A stretch of 64,000 nucleotides of DNA from Rhodospirillaceae bacterium (GTDB lineage: Bacteria > Pseudomonadota > Alphaproteobacteria > Dongiales > Dongiaceae), in assembly GCA_016712715.1 (NCBI GenBank), contig JADJQM010000001.1:2005001-2069000 (forward strand), read 5' to 3'. The position numbers and the translations under genes were made by a program. The notes below the pieces were generated by a model. It ran no database searches and was not told where the DNA came from. It saw only the letters and a program-made list of their open reading frames with translations. Positions 51,332 through 60,405 of the stretch are shown here, piece by piece; position 1 is the first letter of the stretch, and each line of letters opens with the position of its first letter.

Positions 51332-52152
51332 GCAACGGCGCCCGGTTCCCAATAGAGATCGACGATGGCGCCCTCGGCAAAGACGCACTCCTTGCTGAAT
51401 CGGTGCGGGATCGGCTTGCCTTCCTTGTCGACCGCCTCGATCTCGATCCGGTAAAGGTGGTCGGGCGCCACCACGTAACCGCCGCTCTGGGGAAAGCGCG
51501 ACCGATCGCGGAAGAAGACGTAGAACAGCGACCGCCAGAAGCCGCCCTTGGCGATGGCGCCGGCGATGGCCGAGGTCTGCGCCGGATCGGCCGGGCCCAC
51601 TTTCTGGACCTTCACATCGATCGTCGCGGCATCCGGCACCTTGGCCCGGACCGATAGCCAGGCCTTGCCTCTGGGCGGCGTCGGCACAGCGGCCTCGGCG
51701 CGCTTGGCGTCGCGATAGCCGAGGGTCACGAGTATGTTGTAAACGCCGTTGCTGCCGCCGGCGATGATCAGCGCCGTCAGTAGTTTGGTGAGCCACTCGG
51801 ACGGCGGCACCACCTTGTAGTAGGCCATCAGCAATTGCTGCACGATGTCCAGTTTGAGCATGTCAACGACGACCCAGGCGACGATGATCGCGATCAGCGT
51901 CTTCATACCGCGACCGTTGAAGACCTGCAGGAACAGGCGCCAGTTGAACAGGGTGGAGAGAGCGGATTCGATCAGCACCGCGACAACAAACAGCACCACC
52001 AGGGCCTTCAGCGAGTTCTCGTAGATATCCGTCTTGTCGAGGGCCAGCCATAACTTGGATGGCTCCACGGCCTGGGCCGCGGCGGCAAGGCCTAGATACC
52101 CAATCGTACCTATCCCCAGGACGACGAACCTTTGCGATACTCTCGACATCAT
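51322..52152 (-). CDS. Membrane protein of unknown function in the protease-MBL operon
   Basis: 276 residues with a signal-anchor-like N-terminus (about 8-28) and three more hydrophobic helices at about 47-68, 83-103 and 121-140, then a soluble C-terminal domain of about 135 residues. That domain contains SVRAKVPDAATIDVKVQKVG and YVVAPDHLYRIEIEAVDKEG and looks beta-rich. I do not recognise the family. It is the last gene of a four-gene minus-strand operon, 33 bases after the CHAP-like gene, and could anchor the system at the inner membrane. Confidence 0.75.
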   Translation of the reverse strand: MMSRVSQRFVVLGIGTIGYLGLAAAAQAVEPSKLWLALDKTDIYENSLKALVVLFVVAVLIESALSTLFNWRLFLQVFNGRGMKTLIAIIVAWVVVDMLKLDIVQQLLMAYYKVVPPSEWLTKLLTALIIAGGSNGVYNILVTLGYRDAKRAEAAVPTPPRGKAWLSVRAKVPDAATIDVKVQKVGPADPAQTSAIAGAIAKGGFWRSLFYVFFRDRSRFPQSGGYVVAPDHLYRIEIEAVDKEGKPIPHRFSKECVFAEGAIVDLYWEPGAVAQS

Positions 52153-52185
52153 ACCTCCCCTCCCTCTCCCGCTTGATGAGTCGAT

Positions 52186-53628
52186 TTAGACCTCGACGAG
52201 TTCCTGGGTGGCGCGCCGATAGATGCGGCGGCCAAGCTTACCCTGCTGTTCGAGGCGCTTGATCTTGACATCCAGATCGGCGGCCCGCTCGGTGAAGCCG
52301 GCATTGATGGCGAGCAGCGCCTTGCGCGGATTGCGACCGGCGAGGGCCGCCTTCATGGCCGAGTATTTGCCGCGCCCCTGATGCAGGATGTCGAAGACGA
52401 TGCAGCAGATGATGTCGCTCTGCCCATCGAGGTTCAACTTCCGGTCTGCCTCGCCGGTGATCTTTGCATGGAGCTTGCTAAAGGCGGTCTCGGCCTGGAC
52501 ATCGTGGAAGGCCTGGTCATTCAAGGCCCAGTGGATGAAGCGCGCGGCCTGGGTCGCTTCCTGCATCTCCATCTCGCCGCCCGGATTGAGATAGGCGATG
52601 AGATTGGCAAACCGGCCCTGGGCATCGGTCGCTTCGAGATCGGTGGTTCCGGTGGCGTCTACCTTGTGCAGGCGGCCGTTGCGCAGCTGCAGTTCGGGGA
52701 AATAACGGGCGCAGTTCGGCAGTTCCAGCATGGCACGCATCACCGCCAGCAGATTGTCGCGGCCGACATGGGCCGCCATCTGGAAGAAGCCGAAGGTGAA
52801 GCCGGCGGTGTCGTAGGTGTTGAGACCAGCAAAGCGGTTGGCGCTTTCGCAATGGCCGGTGACCTCGACCAGCCAGGCCCAGGGGCCGAAGCGCCCCTCG
52901 TAATCCTTCGCCGCATAGCGCGGGTCAGCATTGTCGAGCCGCACCAGGCCGCGCCGCCCTTCATAGGGCACTTCCTTGCCGACCAGGAATTCTGGTCCGC
53001 CATCGGCCCTGCCCAACCAGCGCTTGGCATTGGCGGGATCGCGACGCACGTCGATGGCGATGGTGCCGTTTGCAGCAGCCAGCGTGCTGCCGGTGGGTGC
53101 CGCCGACAGATTGTTGTCGCCGCTGACGCCGGCACTGATACCGAGACCGACCAACCCCAGGCCGGAGCCCGGCAGTGTGCCGAACCACATGCCGAGATTG
53201 GGATCGCGATAGGTGGTCTTGAACTTGCTGTGGAAATCCTCCGGCGTATCGGCGACGACCTTGTCCTTGCCGTTGCTGTAATGAAAGATGCGCCCGCCTG
53301 AGAAGATACCGACATGTTTCTTGGGCACATTGGCCATCTGCTTCTGCGCGAGATTGACATTGGCCTTGGCGGTGACGAAGGCGAGGACCGGCTTGTCACC
53401 AGCCGGCACTTGCCAGACGCCCACCTCGGGACATTCGGCAAACAGCTCCTGGACGCGCAAGGCCGCGCCGGGCTTGCGACCGCCCGTCTGCTTGCGGCAG
53501 GTATGGCCGAGATCGAGATTGAGGGCGTGGGCGACGAAATGAGCGCAATGGTTGATGTCCGGCGCCACAAATCCATTGCCGCAGATCTGATCGATATTCT
53601 TGCCAAGAAACGAGTCCAGGTCAGCCAT
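52186..53628 (-). CDS. Two-domain putative peptidoglycan hydrolase (CHAP/NlpC-like plus lysozyme-like)
   Basis: 480 residues. The first 125 have a cysteine-peptidase-like pattern, DINHCAHFVAHALN (C28) followed by HVGIF and HYSNG (H106, H117), as in CHAP/NlpC-P60 enzymes. Residues about 250-290 contain EVTGHCESANRFAGLNTYD and GFTFGFFQMAAH, resembling a lysozyme-like (goose-type or transglycosylase) active-site region with E262. The linker at 155-190 is Gly/Ala-rich. There is no signal peptide. Both activities are inferred from short motifs and the fold calls are moderate. It lies in an operon with a double protease and an MBL-fold protein. Confidence 0.6.
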   Translation of the reverse strand: MADLDSFLGKNIDQICGNGFVAPDINHCAHFVAHALNLDLGHTCRKQTGGRKPGAALRVQELFAECPEVGVWQVPAGDKPVLAFVTAKANVNLAQKQMANVPKKHVGIFSGGRIFHYSNGKDKVVADTPEDFHSKFKTTYRDPNLGMWFGTLPGSGLGLVGLGISAGVSGDNNLSAAPTGSTLAAANGTIAIDVRRDPANAKRWLGRADGGPEFLVGKEVPYEGRRGLVRLDNADPRYAAKDYEGRFGPWAWLVEVTGHCESANRFAGLNTYDTAGFTFGFFQMAAHVGRDNLLAVMRAMLELPNCARYFPELQLRNGRLHKVDATGTTDLEATDAQGRFANLIAYLNPGGEMEMQEATQAARFIHWALNDQAFHDVQAETAFSKLHAKITGEADRKLNLDGQSDIICCIVFDILHQGRGKYSAMKAALAGRNPRKALLAINAGFTERAADLDVKIKRLEQQGKLGRRIYRRATQELVEV

Positions 53629-53676
53629 GCTTTCTCTCCCCTGTCCGGTGTCGGATTTGTGCCGGCGCGCGTCGGC

Positions 53677-55164
53677 CTATAGGGATATTTCGTAATAGAG
53701 CGGCGTCTCGACCAAGCCCGGGGCCTTGGCGCCGTCTTCGTCAGAGCGCACGACGCGGTGGCGCTCCCCAGTCTTCTTATCGAGCGCCTTGAGCAATGGT
53801 GGCCAGGGCAACGTGCCCCATTTCACTTTCTTCGCCATCGCCGAATCGGTCGGCACCAATGCCACCTCAAGTTCATTCATCATCTCAAGACCCAATTCGC
53901 GGAGCGTCGCGTTATGGCTGGCGTGATGACCGACCTTGTAGAGCCGCGTGCGCCGCAGCAGGTCCGGGCCGGTGATTTTGCGGCCGCCATAATCCTCCCA
54001 CTCGACCTCCTGCCAGGAGAGCCAGTTGCCGACCTGGGCATCGGCGGCGAAAAGGAGTACATCGCCGTCCTTGTCCTTCGGCCCCAGTTCGATCGCCAGC
54101 ACCAGGCTGGTGTTGTTGGTGTCGTGATCGAGCTTCAGGGCAAGCGAAGTGGCGGCCCCCAGCCAGTCGCTGTCGATCCGGCGCCAATCCTGGGTCGTAT
54201 CCTCGCGATCCTGAAGGGGGTCGATTCCTGCAGCCGACCAGTAGTGACGGTCGAAGAAGGAAATGCCCTTGCTGGCCGCGAGCGGCACGACGTAACCGCC
54301 GCTGAACACCGCCTGGTATTGCCCCGCGATGGCCGCCTCAAAAGGATCTGCGGCGAGCTCCGCATCCGCCAGTTCAAAGACCTCGGACTCCTTCTTCGTA
54401 GGATCACTCTTGCCGATCATCTCGATGTCGCAAGGCGGGCCAAGCACGAAGACGCGCGCCGCCAGGTTCGGCAATTCGATCGGCTTGTCGCCCGGCCGAT
54501 GATAGACAATATTCTCGGTCCGGCCCTTCAGCACCTTGCCAGCCTCGGCAAGCTTCTTGCCGGCTCCGTCGCCAAAGAAGCCCATGATGCTGGTGAACGG
54601 GTCGTCGTCCCCGCCGAGGCCCATCAGGCGCATGCGCTGCCTGGCACCGTCCAGGATCTTGAGAGCTTTCTCCTTCTTGCCGGCAAGCTGCCTTGCCAGC
54701 GGGTCCTTGTCATCCTCGGTCCAGGCGAACCAGATTTCGCCGACCGTGATTCGCTGAAAGATGTCTTCCGCCTGCTTGAAGCCGGAAATGTGGTCCCAAT
54801 GCTCATGGGTCCCGACAATCACGTCGAGGTGCCCGCCGGTCACGGTCTCGATATCGGCCACGACCTCGCGGATCCGGTCACCGCCGCCACTCTGGGATTG
54901 GTGCACGCCACAATCGATCAGCATCTTGAAATCGGCGGCGCCCTTTCGCGGAAAGGTGAGCAGGAAGCAATCGCCGACACCGATCCGATACATGCGCACA
55001 CGGACCCGCGCAGTCGATTTCTTCGAGGAGGACTTCTTCGCAGCTGTCTTCTTTGCGATACTCTTCTTTACAGCTGCCTTCTTGCCGGCGGCTTTCTTCT
55101 TGGTCGCTTTTATTGCAATCTTGCTCTGGGCCTTCTTGGCCTTGACCACTTTGCGCGCCATCAT
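53677..55164 (-). CDS. MBL-fold metallohydrolase with histone-H1-like N-terminal tail
   Basis: 495 residues. The first 52 are almost entirely Lys, Ala, Ser and Thr in AAKK/SIAKK/AVKK repeats, like histone H1 tails. The metallo-beta-lactamase domain follows: MYRIGVGDCFLLTF, IDCGVH, then the metal motif H120-x-H122-x-D124-H125 in VGTHEHWDHISGF, and later VGHHASHNAT. The VGxGDCFLL opening is typical of ComEC-like MBL domains found in conflict and DNA-processing systems. A long insert lies between the metal motifs. Ten bases separate it from the protease gene. Nuclease or phosphodiesterase activity is possible, and the tail suggests nucleic-acid binding. Confidence 0.85.
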   Translation of the reverse strand: MMARKVVKAKKAQSKIAIKATKKKAAGKKAAVKKSIAKKTAAKKSSSKKSTARVRVRMYRIGVGDCFLLTFPRKGAADFKMLIDCGVHQSQSGGGDRIREVVADIETVTGGHLDVIVGTHEHWDHISGFKQAEDIFQRITVGEIWFAWTEDDKDPLARQLAGKKEKALKILDGARQRMRLMGLGGDDDPFTSIMGFFGDGAGKKLAEAGKVLKGRTENIVYHRPGDKPIELPNLAARVFVLGPPCDIEMIGKSDPTKKESEVFELADAELAADPFEAAIAGQYQAVFSGGYVVPLAASKGISFFDRHYWSAAGIDPLQDREDTTQDWRRIDSDWLGAATSLALKLDHDTNNTSLVLAIELGPKDKDGDVLLFAADAQVGNWLSWQEVEWEDYGGRKITGPDLLRRTRLYKVGHHASHNATLRELGLEMMNELEVALVPTDSAMAKKVKWGTLPWPPLLKALDKKTGERHRVVRSDEDGAKAPGLVETPLYYEISL

Positions 55165-55174
55165 GGACCTCCTG

Positions 55175-58100
55175 TCAGCCGTGGCGATGCATCATCGCGA
55201 ACGGCTCCGCGCCGAAGGAATTTTCCGTGAAGTAGGTGCCTTGCAAGCCCTGCCGCGTAGCTACCTCGTAGAATTTCTGCTGGGCTGCTATGCGGGCACT
55301 GTGCGCCACGCGCTTGCGGATGACATAGCGTACGTCGCCTTTGTCGCGATCAAAGATGATGGTACAGCCGCCGCGATAGCGCTGCTCGGTCTTCTTGCAA
55401 CGAAAGGATTGGGTGATTTCGATAACGGCGTAGTTGAGAATGTTCCCGTCCGGCCCGACCCGCTGCAGCGGGCGAACGGAATGCACCTCCACGGGCGAGA
55501 GCTTGCCGACGACATCACCCACGGTCATGACGACAGGTTTGTCATTCTGTATCAGCCCCAGATGCGCGATCAGTTCCTTGTTCTCCGGCCTGACGACCCA
55601 CATATGGATATCCCTGGCGAGGGCGTTGGATTTGACATAGGCCTCGTAGCGATCGCTTTTCAGCGACCACTCACCTGAAAACGCCCTGACCACGCTTTGC
55701 AGGCTGCCATAGTCAAAGTCCGGCTTGTCCCAGGCCAGGGCGTCGATTGACAAATTGGTCACACCCGGTGGGTAGATGCCGCGCGCACGGAAAGCCTGCA
55801 CAAAGGCTACCCGGTAGAGATGGCCGTCATCCGGCAACAGGTCGCGATCGGCCGTGACGAGCGCCCGAAGATACTCGCCGAACCGTAGGTCGACCGGTGG
55901 ACAATAATCCAGAGCGCGGATGCAGATGTTGAGCACGCGCTCAGCGATACGCGCCGCCGCTTCTGCAAGTTCCTCGACCAGATCGTGCGGGAGATTGCCG
56001 GCCGGCATCACCCCGGTGCCACCACTCGCCAGGCGGAACAATCTTTCCGTATGATTGGTGTAGATCTTGATGAAAGCCTCGAACACCGCGGCCACCAGCA
56101 CAGCGCCGCGATCATGGGGTTTCACCGCGGATTCGTAATCGGTCCGCTTGGCTTCCTCACCCACGGCGTCGCGCAAGGCCTTGCGATTGCCGATCGCCTG
56201 ACCGAACTCCCGCGCCAGTTCGCCGAGCCCGCCGGCCATCGTCAACCTGCCCCCGGAGCGTGCGATCTGGTCGCGCAGCGCGTCGGGCAGCGTGAAGTGC
56301 TGGAACAAGGCGACGATGTCAGAGAACGCCTCATGGAAGGCCAGCATGTCGAGATTGGTCGCTTCCTTGTAGCGCGGGTGCAGTCCATCGAGGAGCGCAT
56401 GGGAGGTTTCATGGGCGACGATGTCGTGGGAGAGGCAGGTGAACACCATGCCGCCCGGCAGATTGTCGCCGACATCCTCGGCCTGGGCGTTGAAATAGCC
56501 GAACAACAGCGCGCGCTTTTCCGGGCTGTAGAAGGCGTTCGCCTCGCGCAGGGCATGGGGGTAGATGCGCAGGCGCCGCACGAAGCGCGAGGCGGGATGC
56601 CGCCCTCCTTGGAAACGTTCCGCCCACAGCGCCACCCGGCCAAGCGCGCGTTCAAAATGCCCGATGGTCTTCATCGCCACGGCATAGACCATCTGCTGAT
56701 GAAAAGCCGGATTGCCGATGCTGGGGGTCAATCCGTTCTCCACCAGGAGGGTCGGCTGATCGAGGTCGACCGGTCGATAGGCGGCACTGCTTGGCGGATC
56801 AACATCGACCACTTCGAGATAGTCGCCGACGGGGCCAGGCTGCAGGTTCGGTTCCCATTTAATCTGCAAGGTGGCTTCGTTGAGCCGAAACGTGTCGAGC
56901 CGCGTGCTGGCTGACGGGTCGAATGCGAAGACGCGCAACGGCCGCACGGCCGGCTGGTGCATTTTCGGTTGGCTCGCGGACACCGGCGGTGCGGCCGGCG
57001 GCTGGATGGGTGGCGCACCCGGCAATGGCGGGACGATGGTATGTTCGTGACTCTGTTGACTGATCCGTTCCTTCAGCGCCCGCGAAATTCCCGATTGGCT
57101 GGCAATGGCTTCGAGGATCTGCGCGCGCGGCACCTCGTCCCCGTCGTCGAGTTTCTCAAGCAGTTTCGCCACCTCGGCGCTGCGCTGGCTGATCTGCAGC
57201 GCCTCCAGTTCCAGCATCCGGTCGCGCACCGCCAGCGCCGGTTCCATGCCCAATCCGGTGAGGACACGAATGAGCGCGAAACTCGCCGAATCCTGCGGCT
57301 GCATCTTGAGCGACGCTTCGCTGGCCGCCGCCACCGCCAGCGCATCCTTGGCGCGCAGGAGACCACGACCGAAGCGGCGCATGCGGTCCTTGTCGGCAAC
57401 GGTGCCGGCACTCTCGAACAAGGCGCGGCGGGTAGCTTCCACGCGCATCCAGGGTTTGGAATAGCCCTCCAGCGCCTGCCAGTTCTTCTGCATCCAGAGG
57501 GCGGCAGCGGCGGCGATCTGCGGCGTCGCCGACGAGGTGCCGTTGCCGTCCCAGTCGAGCAGCTTCGGGCAGCCGATCTTGGCCCAGGGGACATTGGGCG
57601 TATAGGCGGCAAGCGCCGTTGCCTCCTTGTCGCGCGGGCCATAGCAGCCGGCCATCTTGCGGATCGGTAGATCGGCCCAGGGCCTGCCATCCGCCATCAC
57701 GCCGCAGGCCGCCACAACCCGGTTGAAACGGGCCGGATAGACGGTGAAGCGTGTGGGCAGATTGCCGAAATTGTTGCCGGCCGCGGTCACGACGAAGATG
57801 CCACGTTCATAGAGCGCGTTGACGGCATCGGTCCAGGCCGCCGAGGCGACCCCACCCATGCTCATGGTGATGACATGAACGCGCTTGCCCGGATCGCCCC
57901 AGAGGCTGTGTACATAGTCGAAAGCCTGGGCGATGGCGCTGTTGCGAAAAAGAATGACCGAATCCGCGACCCGGATCGGCACCACCTCGAACGCCGAGGC
58001 GGCGCCCAGATGTTGCTGGCTGTCATCGAACGGGCCGCCGGCCAGCAGAGCGAGGGTCGCGGTGCCGTGGCCGAAATTGGTGAGGACATTGTCGCGCGAT

Positions 58101-58690
58101 CGGTCGGTCGCATCATTGGGTTTTCCGTCATCGACAAAGTTGCGCTGCAGGTCGGTGCGCAAATGCGTCGGCTTGGTTTTGTGATTCGGGTCGTAGCCGG
58201 TATCGACATGGGCTATGCGGATAGGCTTGCCGGCAGGTGGCGCGCCGATCGCCTGCTGGGCCGCGTCGAGCTGCCCATGAGTATTGTCGCGAAACCAGGT
58301 ACTCGGTGTGGCCGTGGCATAGACATCGCCATCCTGGGGCTCCGGCTTTCCGCATTCGCCGGCAAGGCCCAGCATCTCGCGCCCCGGCTGCGACCATAGC
58401 CATTGCTGCTCCGCATCCGGTTCGGCGAAGGTCACCTTCGAGGCGCCGGCGATGCCGAGCCCGCCGCGCATCAGGTCGTGGCAGAGGTCCCAAGGATTAC
58501 CGCCGCCGGCGCCGCAGGCGACATACCAGATGGGCTTGGCCACCGCGCCCAGCGCCTTGTCGGGCTGGTCGATGCTCTTGAAGAGCGGTGTCATCGTAAG
58601 GAGCGGCGCGTCGGACGCCGCCAGCTTTATCACTTTCCCGGACGCGCCGGGATCGGCTTTCACCAAGAGTCGAACAGGTTGGTCGGCCAT
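55175..58690 (-). CDS. Dual protease: subtilisin (S8) domain fused to a gluzincin (HExxH) metallopeptidase
   Basis: 1171 residues. The S8 domain has D163 (AHVDTGY), H208 (NFGHGTAT), oxyanion N306 (TAAGNNFG) and S386 (GNGTSSATPQ, with Ser in place of Met after the nucleophile). A helical stretch (450-545) and a Pro-rich linker (552-580) follow. Then comes a zinc peptidase with H760-E761-x-x-H764 (IVAHETSHALLDGLHP) and the third ligand E787 in FHEAFSDIVALF. The final 250 residues have no motif I can name. No signal peptide is visible, so it should act in the cytoplasm. It is the first gene of the operon with the MBL, CHAP-like and membrane proteins. Confidence 0.88.
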   Translation of the reverse strand: MADQPVRLLVKADPGASGKVIKLAASDAPLLTMTPLFKSIDQPDKALGAVAKPIWYVACGAGGGNPWDLCHDLMRGGLGIAGASKVTFAEPDAEQQWLWSQPGREMLGLAGECGKPEPQDGDVYATATPSTWFRDNTHGQLDAAQQAIGAPPAGKPIRIAHVDTGYDPNHKTKPTHLRTDLQRNFVDDGKPNDATDRSRDNVLTNFGHGTATLALLAGGPFDDSQQHLGAASAFEVVPIRVADSVILFRNSAIAQAFDYVHSLWGDPGKRVHVITMSMGGVASAAWTDAVNALYERGIFVVTAAGNNFGNLPTRFTVYPARFNRVVAACGVMADGRPWADLPIRKMAGCYGPRDKEATALAAYTPNVPWAKIGCPKLLDWDGNGTSSATPQIAAAAALWMQKNWQALEGYSKPWMRVEATRRALFESAGTVADKDRMRRFGRGLLRAKDALAVAAASEASLKMQPQDSASFALIRVLTGLGMEPALAVRDRMLELEALQISQRSAEVAKLLEKLDDGDEVPRAQILEAIASQSGISRALKERISQQSHEHTIVPPLPGAPPIQPPAAPPVSASQPKMHQPAVRPLRVFAFDPSASTRLDTFRLNEATLQIKWEPNLQPGPVGDYLEVVDVDPPSSAAYRPVDLDQPTLLVENGLTPSIGNPAFHQQMVYAVAMKTIGHFERALGRVALWAERFQGGRHPASRFVRRLRIYPHALREANAFYSPEKRALLFGYFNAQAEDVGDNLPGGMVFTCLSHDIVAHETSHALLDGLHPRYKEATNLDMLAFHEAFSDIVALFQHFTLPDALRDQIARSGGRLTMAGGLGELAREFGQAIGNRKALRDAVGEEAKRTDYESAVKPHDRGAVLVAAVFEAFIKIYTNHTERLFRLASGGTGVMPAGNLPHDLVEELAEAAARIAERVLNICIRALDYCPPVDLRFGEYLRALVTADRDLLPDDGHLYRVAFVQAFRARGIYPPGVTNLSIDALAWDKPDFDYGSLQSVVRAFSGEWSLKSDRYEAYVKSNALARDIHMWVVRPENKELIAHLGLIQNDKPVVMTVGDVVGKLSPVEVHSVRPLQRVGPDGNILNYAVIEITQSFRCKKTEQRYRGGCTIIFDRDKGDVRYVIRKRVAHSARIAAQQKFYEVATRQGLQGTYFTENSFGAEPFAMMHRHG

Positions 58691-58797
58691 AGCAACCCCC
58701 CAAACTCTTTGACATTCTTAACTGATAGGTTGAGGGATATATCACAATAACCGCAAAAGTGGAACCCGGATTGCGCCCCACCGCGCACCACGTCAGA

Positions 58798-60270
58798 TCA
58801 GGGTGCCGCGCCGGCGATCGTTTCCGCCAGGATGTCGACGCCCTTGCGGATATCGCCGGTGCCGACCCCGCTGAATCCCAGGACCAGGCCTGTCTGGCCA
58901 ATGGGTTCGATGCTGTAGCGCTGGAACGGAACGACCGTCACCTGACGGGCAAGCGCGCCGCCAACGATGTCCTTCTCCGAGTATCCAGGTGGGAGATGGC
59001 CGACCGTGTGGAGGCCGGTATTGGTCGCCACGACGGTCAGCAGCCCGTCCAGTTTGGCACGCGCGGCCTCCAGCAACGCATCGTGGCGTTCGGCATAGAG
59101 CTTGCGCATGCGGCGGATATGGGCGGCAAAATGGCCTTCATCCATGAAATCGGCGACCACCGCCTGTGGATTCGAGGGCACACCCGTCACAAAGGACCGG
59201 ATCAGCTTGTCGAAAACCGTGACCAGGCCCTTGGGCACCAGCACGTAGCCAAGGCGCAGGGCCGGAAACAGGGTTTTGCTGAAGGTGCCGACATAGATAA
59301 CGCGGTCGGCGGTATCGGTGCTCTTGAGCGTCGGCGGCGGCAGGCCGGCATAGCAGAACTCGCCATCGTAATCGTCCTCCACCACCCAGGCATCGGCGAC
59401 TTCCGCAGCACTGAGCAAGGCGAGGCGCCGCCGCAGGCTCATGGTCGAGCCCAGTGGCTGCTGGTGTGAGGGCGTCACGAAGGCGAGGCGGAAGTCGCGG
59501 GCGCGGGCGAGGCCAGCCTCGACCATCAGCCCTTCGCCATCGACCGGCACGGGAATAAGCTCGGCACCGGCGGCGGCAAAGCAGTTGCGGGCGCCAATGG
59601 CTCCCGGGTTTTCGAACCAGATGCGGTCGCCGGGATCGAGCAGGATGCTGGCGATCAGCTGGAAGGCATGCTGGGCGCCATTGGTGATGAAGACTTCCTC
59701 GGGTTCGCAATCGATGGCGCGGTTGGCGCGGAGATGTGCTGCGATCGCACGGCGGAGCGGCATATAGCCCTGGGTATCTCCATAGCCCATGATGATGTCG
59801 CGGCGCGCGCGCCAATGCTTGGCCACATGGCGCGACCACAGGCCCATCGGGAAGGCGTCAAAGGCCGGCATCGCCGTGGTGAAGGCGCGCGCCTCATGGG
59901 TCAGCCGGTCGAGGATGATGGGGGCGCCCTGGGTCATACTGCGGGAGAGGCGCGGTGGGCGCGGCGGCGCCAGGGACGGGACCGCGACCTGCCGTTGCTC
60001 CATCACGCGGCTGACATAGGCGCCGGCGCCGGTCCGCGATTCAATGAGGCCCTCGGCCTGCAGGCGGGCCAAGGCCTCGATGACGGTGGTCCGCGAGACC
60101 TTGAGGTCGAGGGCGATCATCCTTGTGGCCGGCAGCCGGTCGCCGGCGCGGAGGCCACCGCCGAGGATGAGATCGCGCAGGGCCAGGCATAGCTGGGTGC
60201 TGAGCGGCTTGGGCGACTGGGGGTCGAGCTTGACCGAGAGCAGCAGGGCGCCGCCGGATTTCTTGACCAT
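58798..60270 (-). CDS. MocR-family (GntR/aminotransferase fusion) regulator
   Basis: About 490 residues. An N-terminal GntR winged helix (PLSTQLCLALRDLILGGGL, GDRLPATRMIALDLKVSRTTV) is joined to a type I aminotransferase-like domain with the PLP lysine in GTFSKTLFPALRLGY. MocR proteins sense an amine or PLP adduct and control the divergent gene. Here that is the enolase-superfamily gene at 60406, with repeated half-sites between. ATG at 60270. Confidence 0.92.
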   Translation of the reverse strand: MVKKSGGALLLSVKLDPQSPKPLSTQLCLALRDLILGGGLRAGDRLPATRMIALDLKVSRTTVIEALARLQAEGLIESRTGAGAYVSRVMEQRQVAVPSLAPPRPPRLSRSMTQGAPIILDRLTHEARAFTTAMPAFDAFPMGLWSRHVAKHWRARRDIIMGYGDTQGYMPLRRAIAAHLRANRAIDCEPEEVFITNGAQHAFQLIASILLDPGDRIWFENPGAIGARNCFAAAGAELIPVPVDGEGLMVEAGLARARDFRLAFVTPSHQQPLGSTMSLRRRLALLSAAEVADAWVVEDDYDGEFCYAGLPPPTLKSTDTADRVIYVGTFSKTLFPALRLGYVLVPKGLVTVFDKLIRSFVTGVPSNPQAVVADFMDEGHFAAHIRRMRKLYAERHDALLEAARAKLDGLLTVVATNTGLHTVGHLPPGYSEKDIVGGALARQVTVVPFQRYSIEPIGQTGLVLGFSGVGTGDIRKGVDILAETIAGAAP

Positions 60271-60301
60271 GTGACCTTCTGCTCGAAAGACCCGACCCCA
60301 T

Positions 60302-60358
60302 CCCAAAATGGTCGGATCGATTGTCCATATTGGACCTTTCTTTCCGACCAATATGATC
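60302..60358. promoter_or_regulatory. Candidate MocR operator in the divergent promoter
   Basis: Three related half-sites: AAAATGGTCGG (60305-60315), CATATTGGAC (about 60325-60335) and, on the minus strand, CATATTGGTCGG (about 60343-60355). Direct plus inverted repeats of this kind are typical of MocR binding sites. The coordinates of the individual half-sites are good to a base or two. Confidence 0.5.
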
Positions 60359-60405
60359 GTTTATTGCGGGGGCGTGAAGATGGCCCTTTGCCCGGATTGC
60401 ATGAC

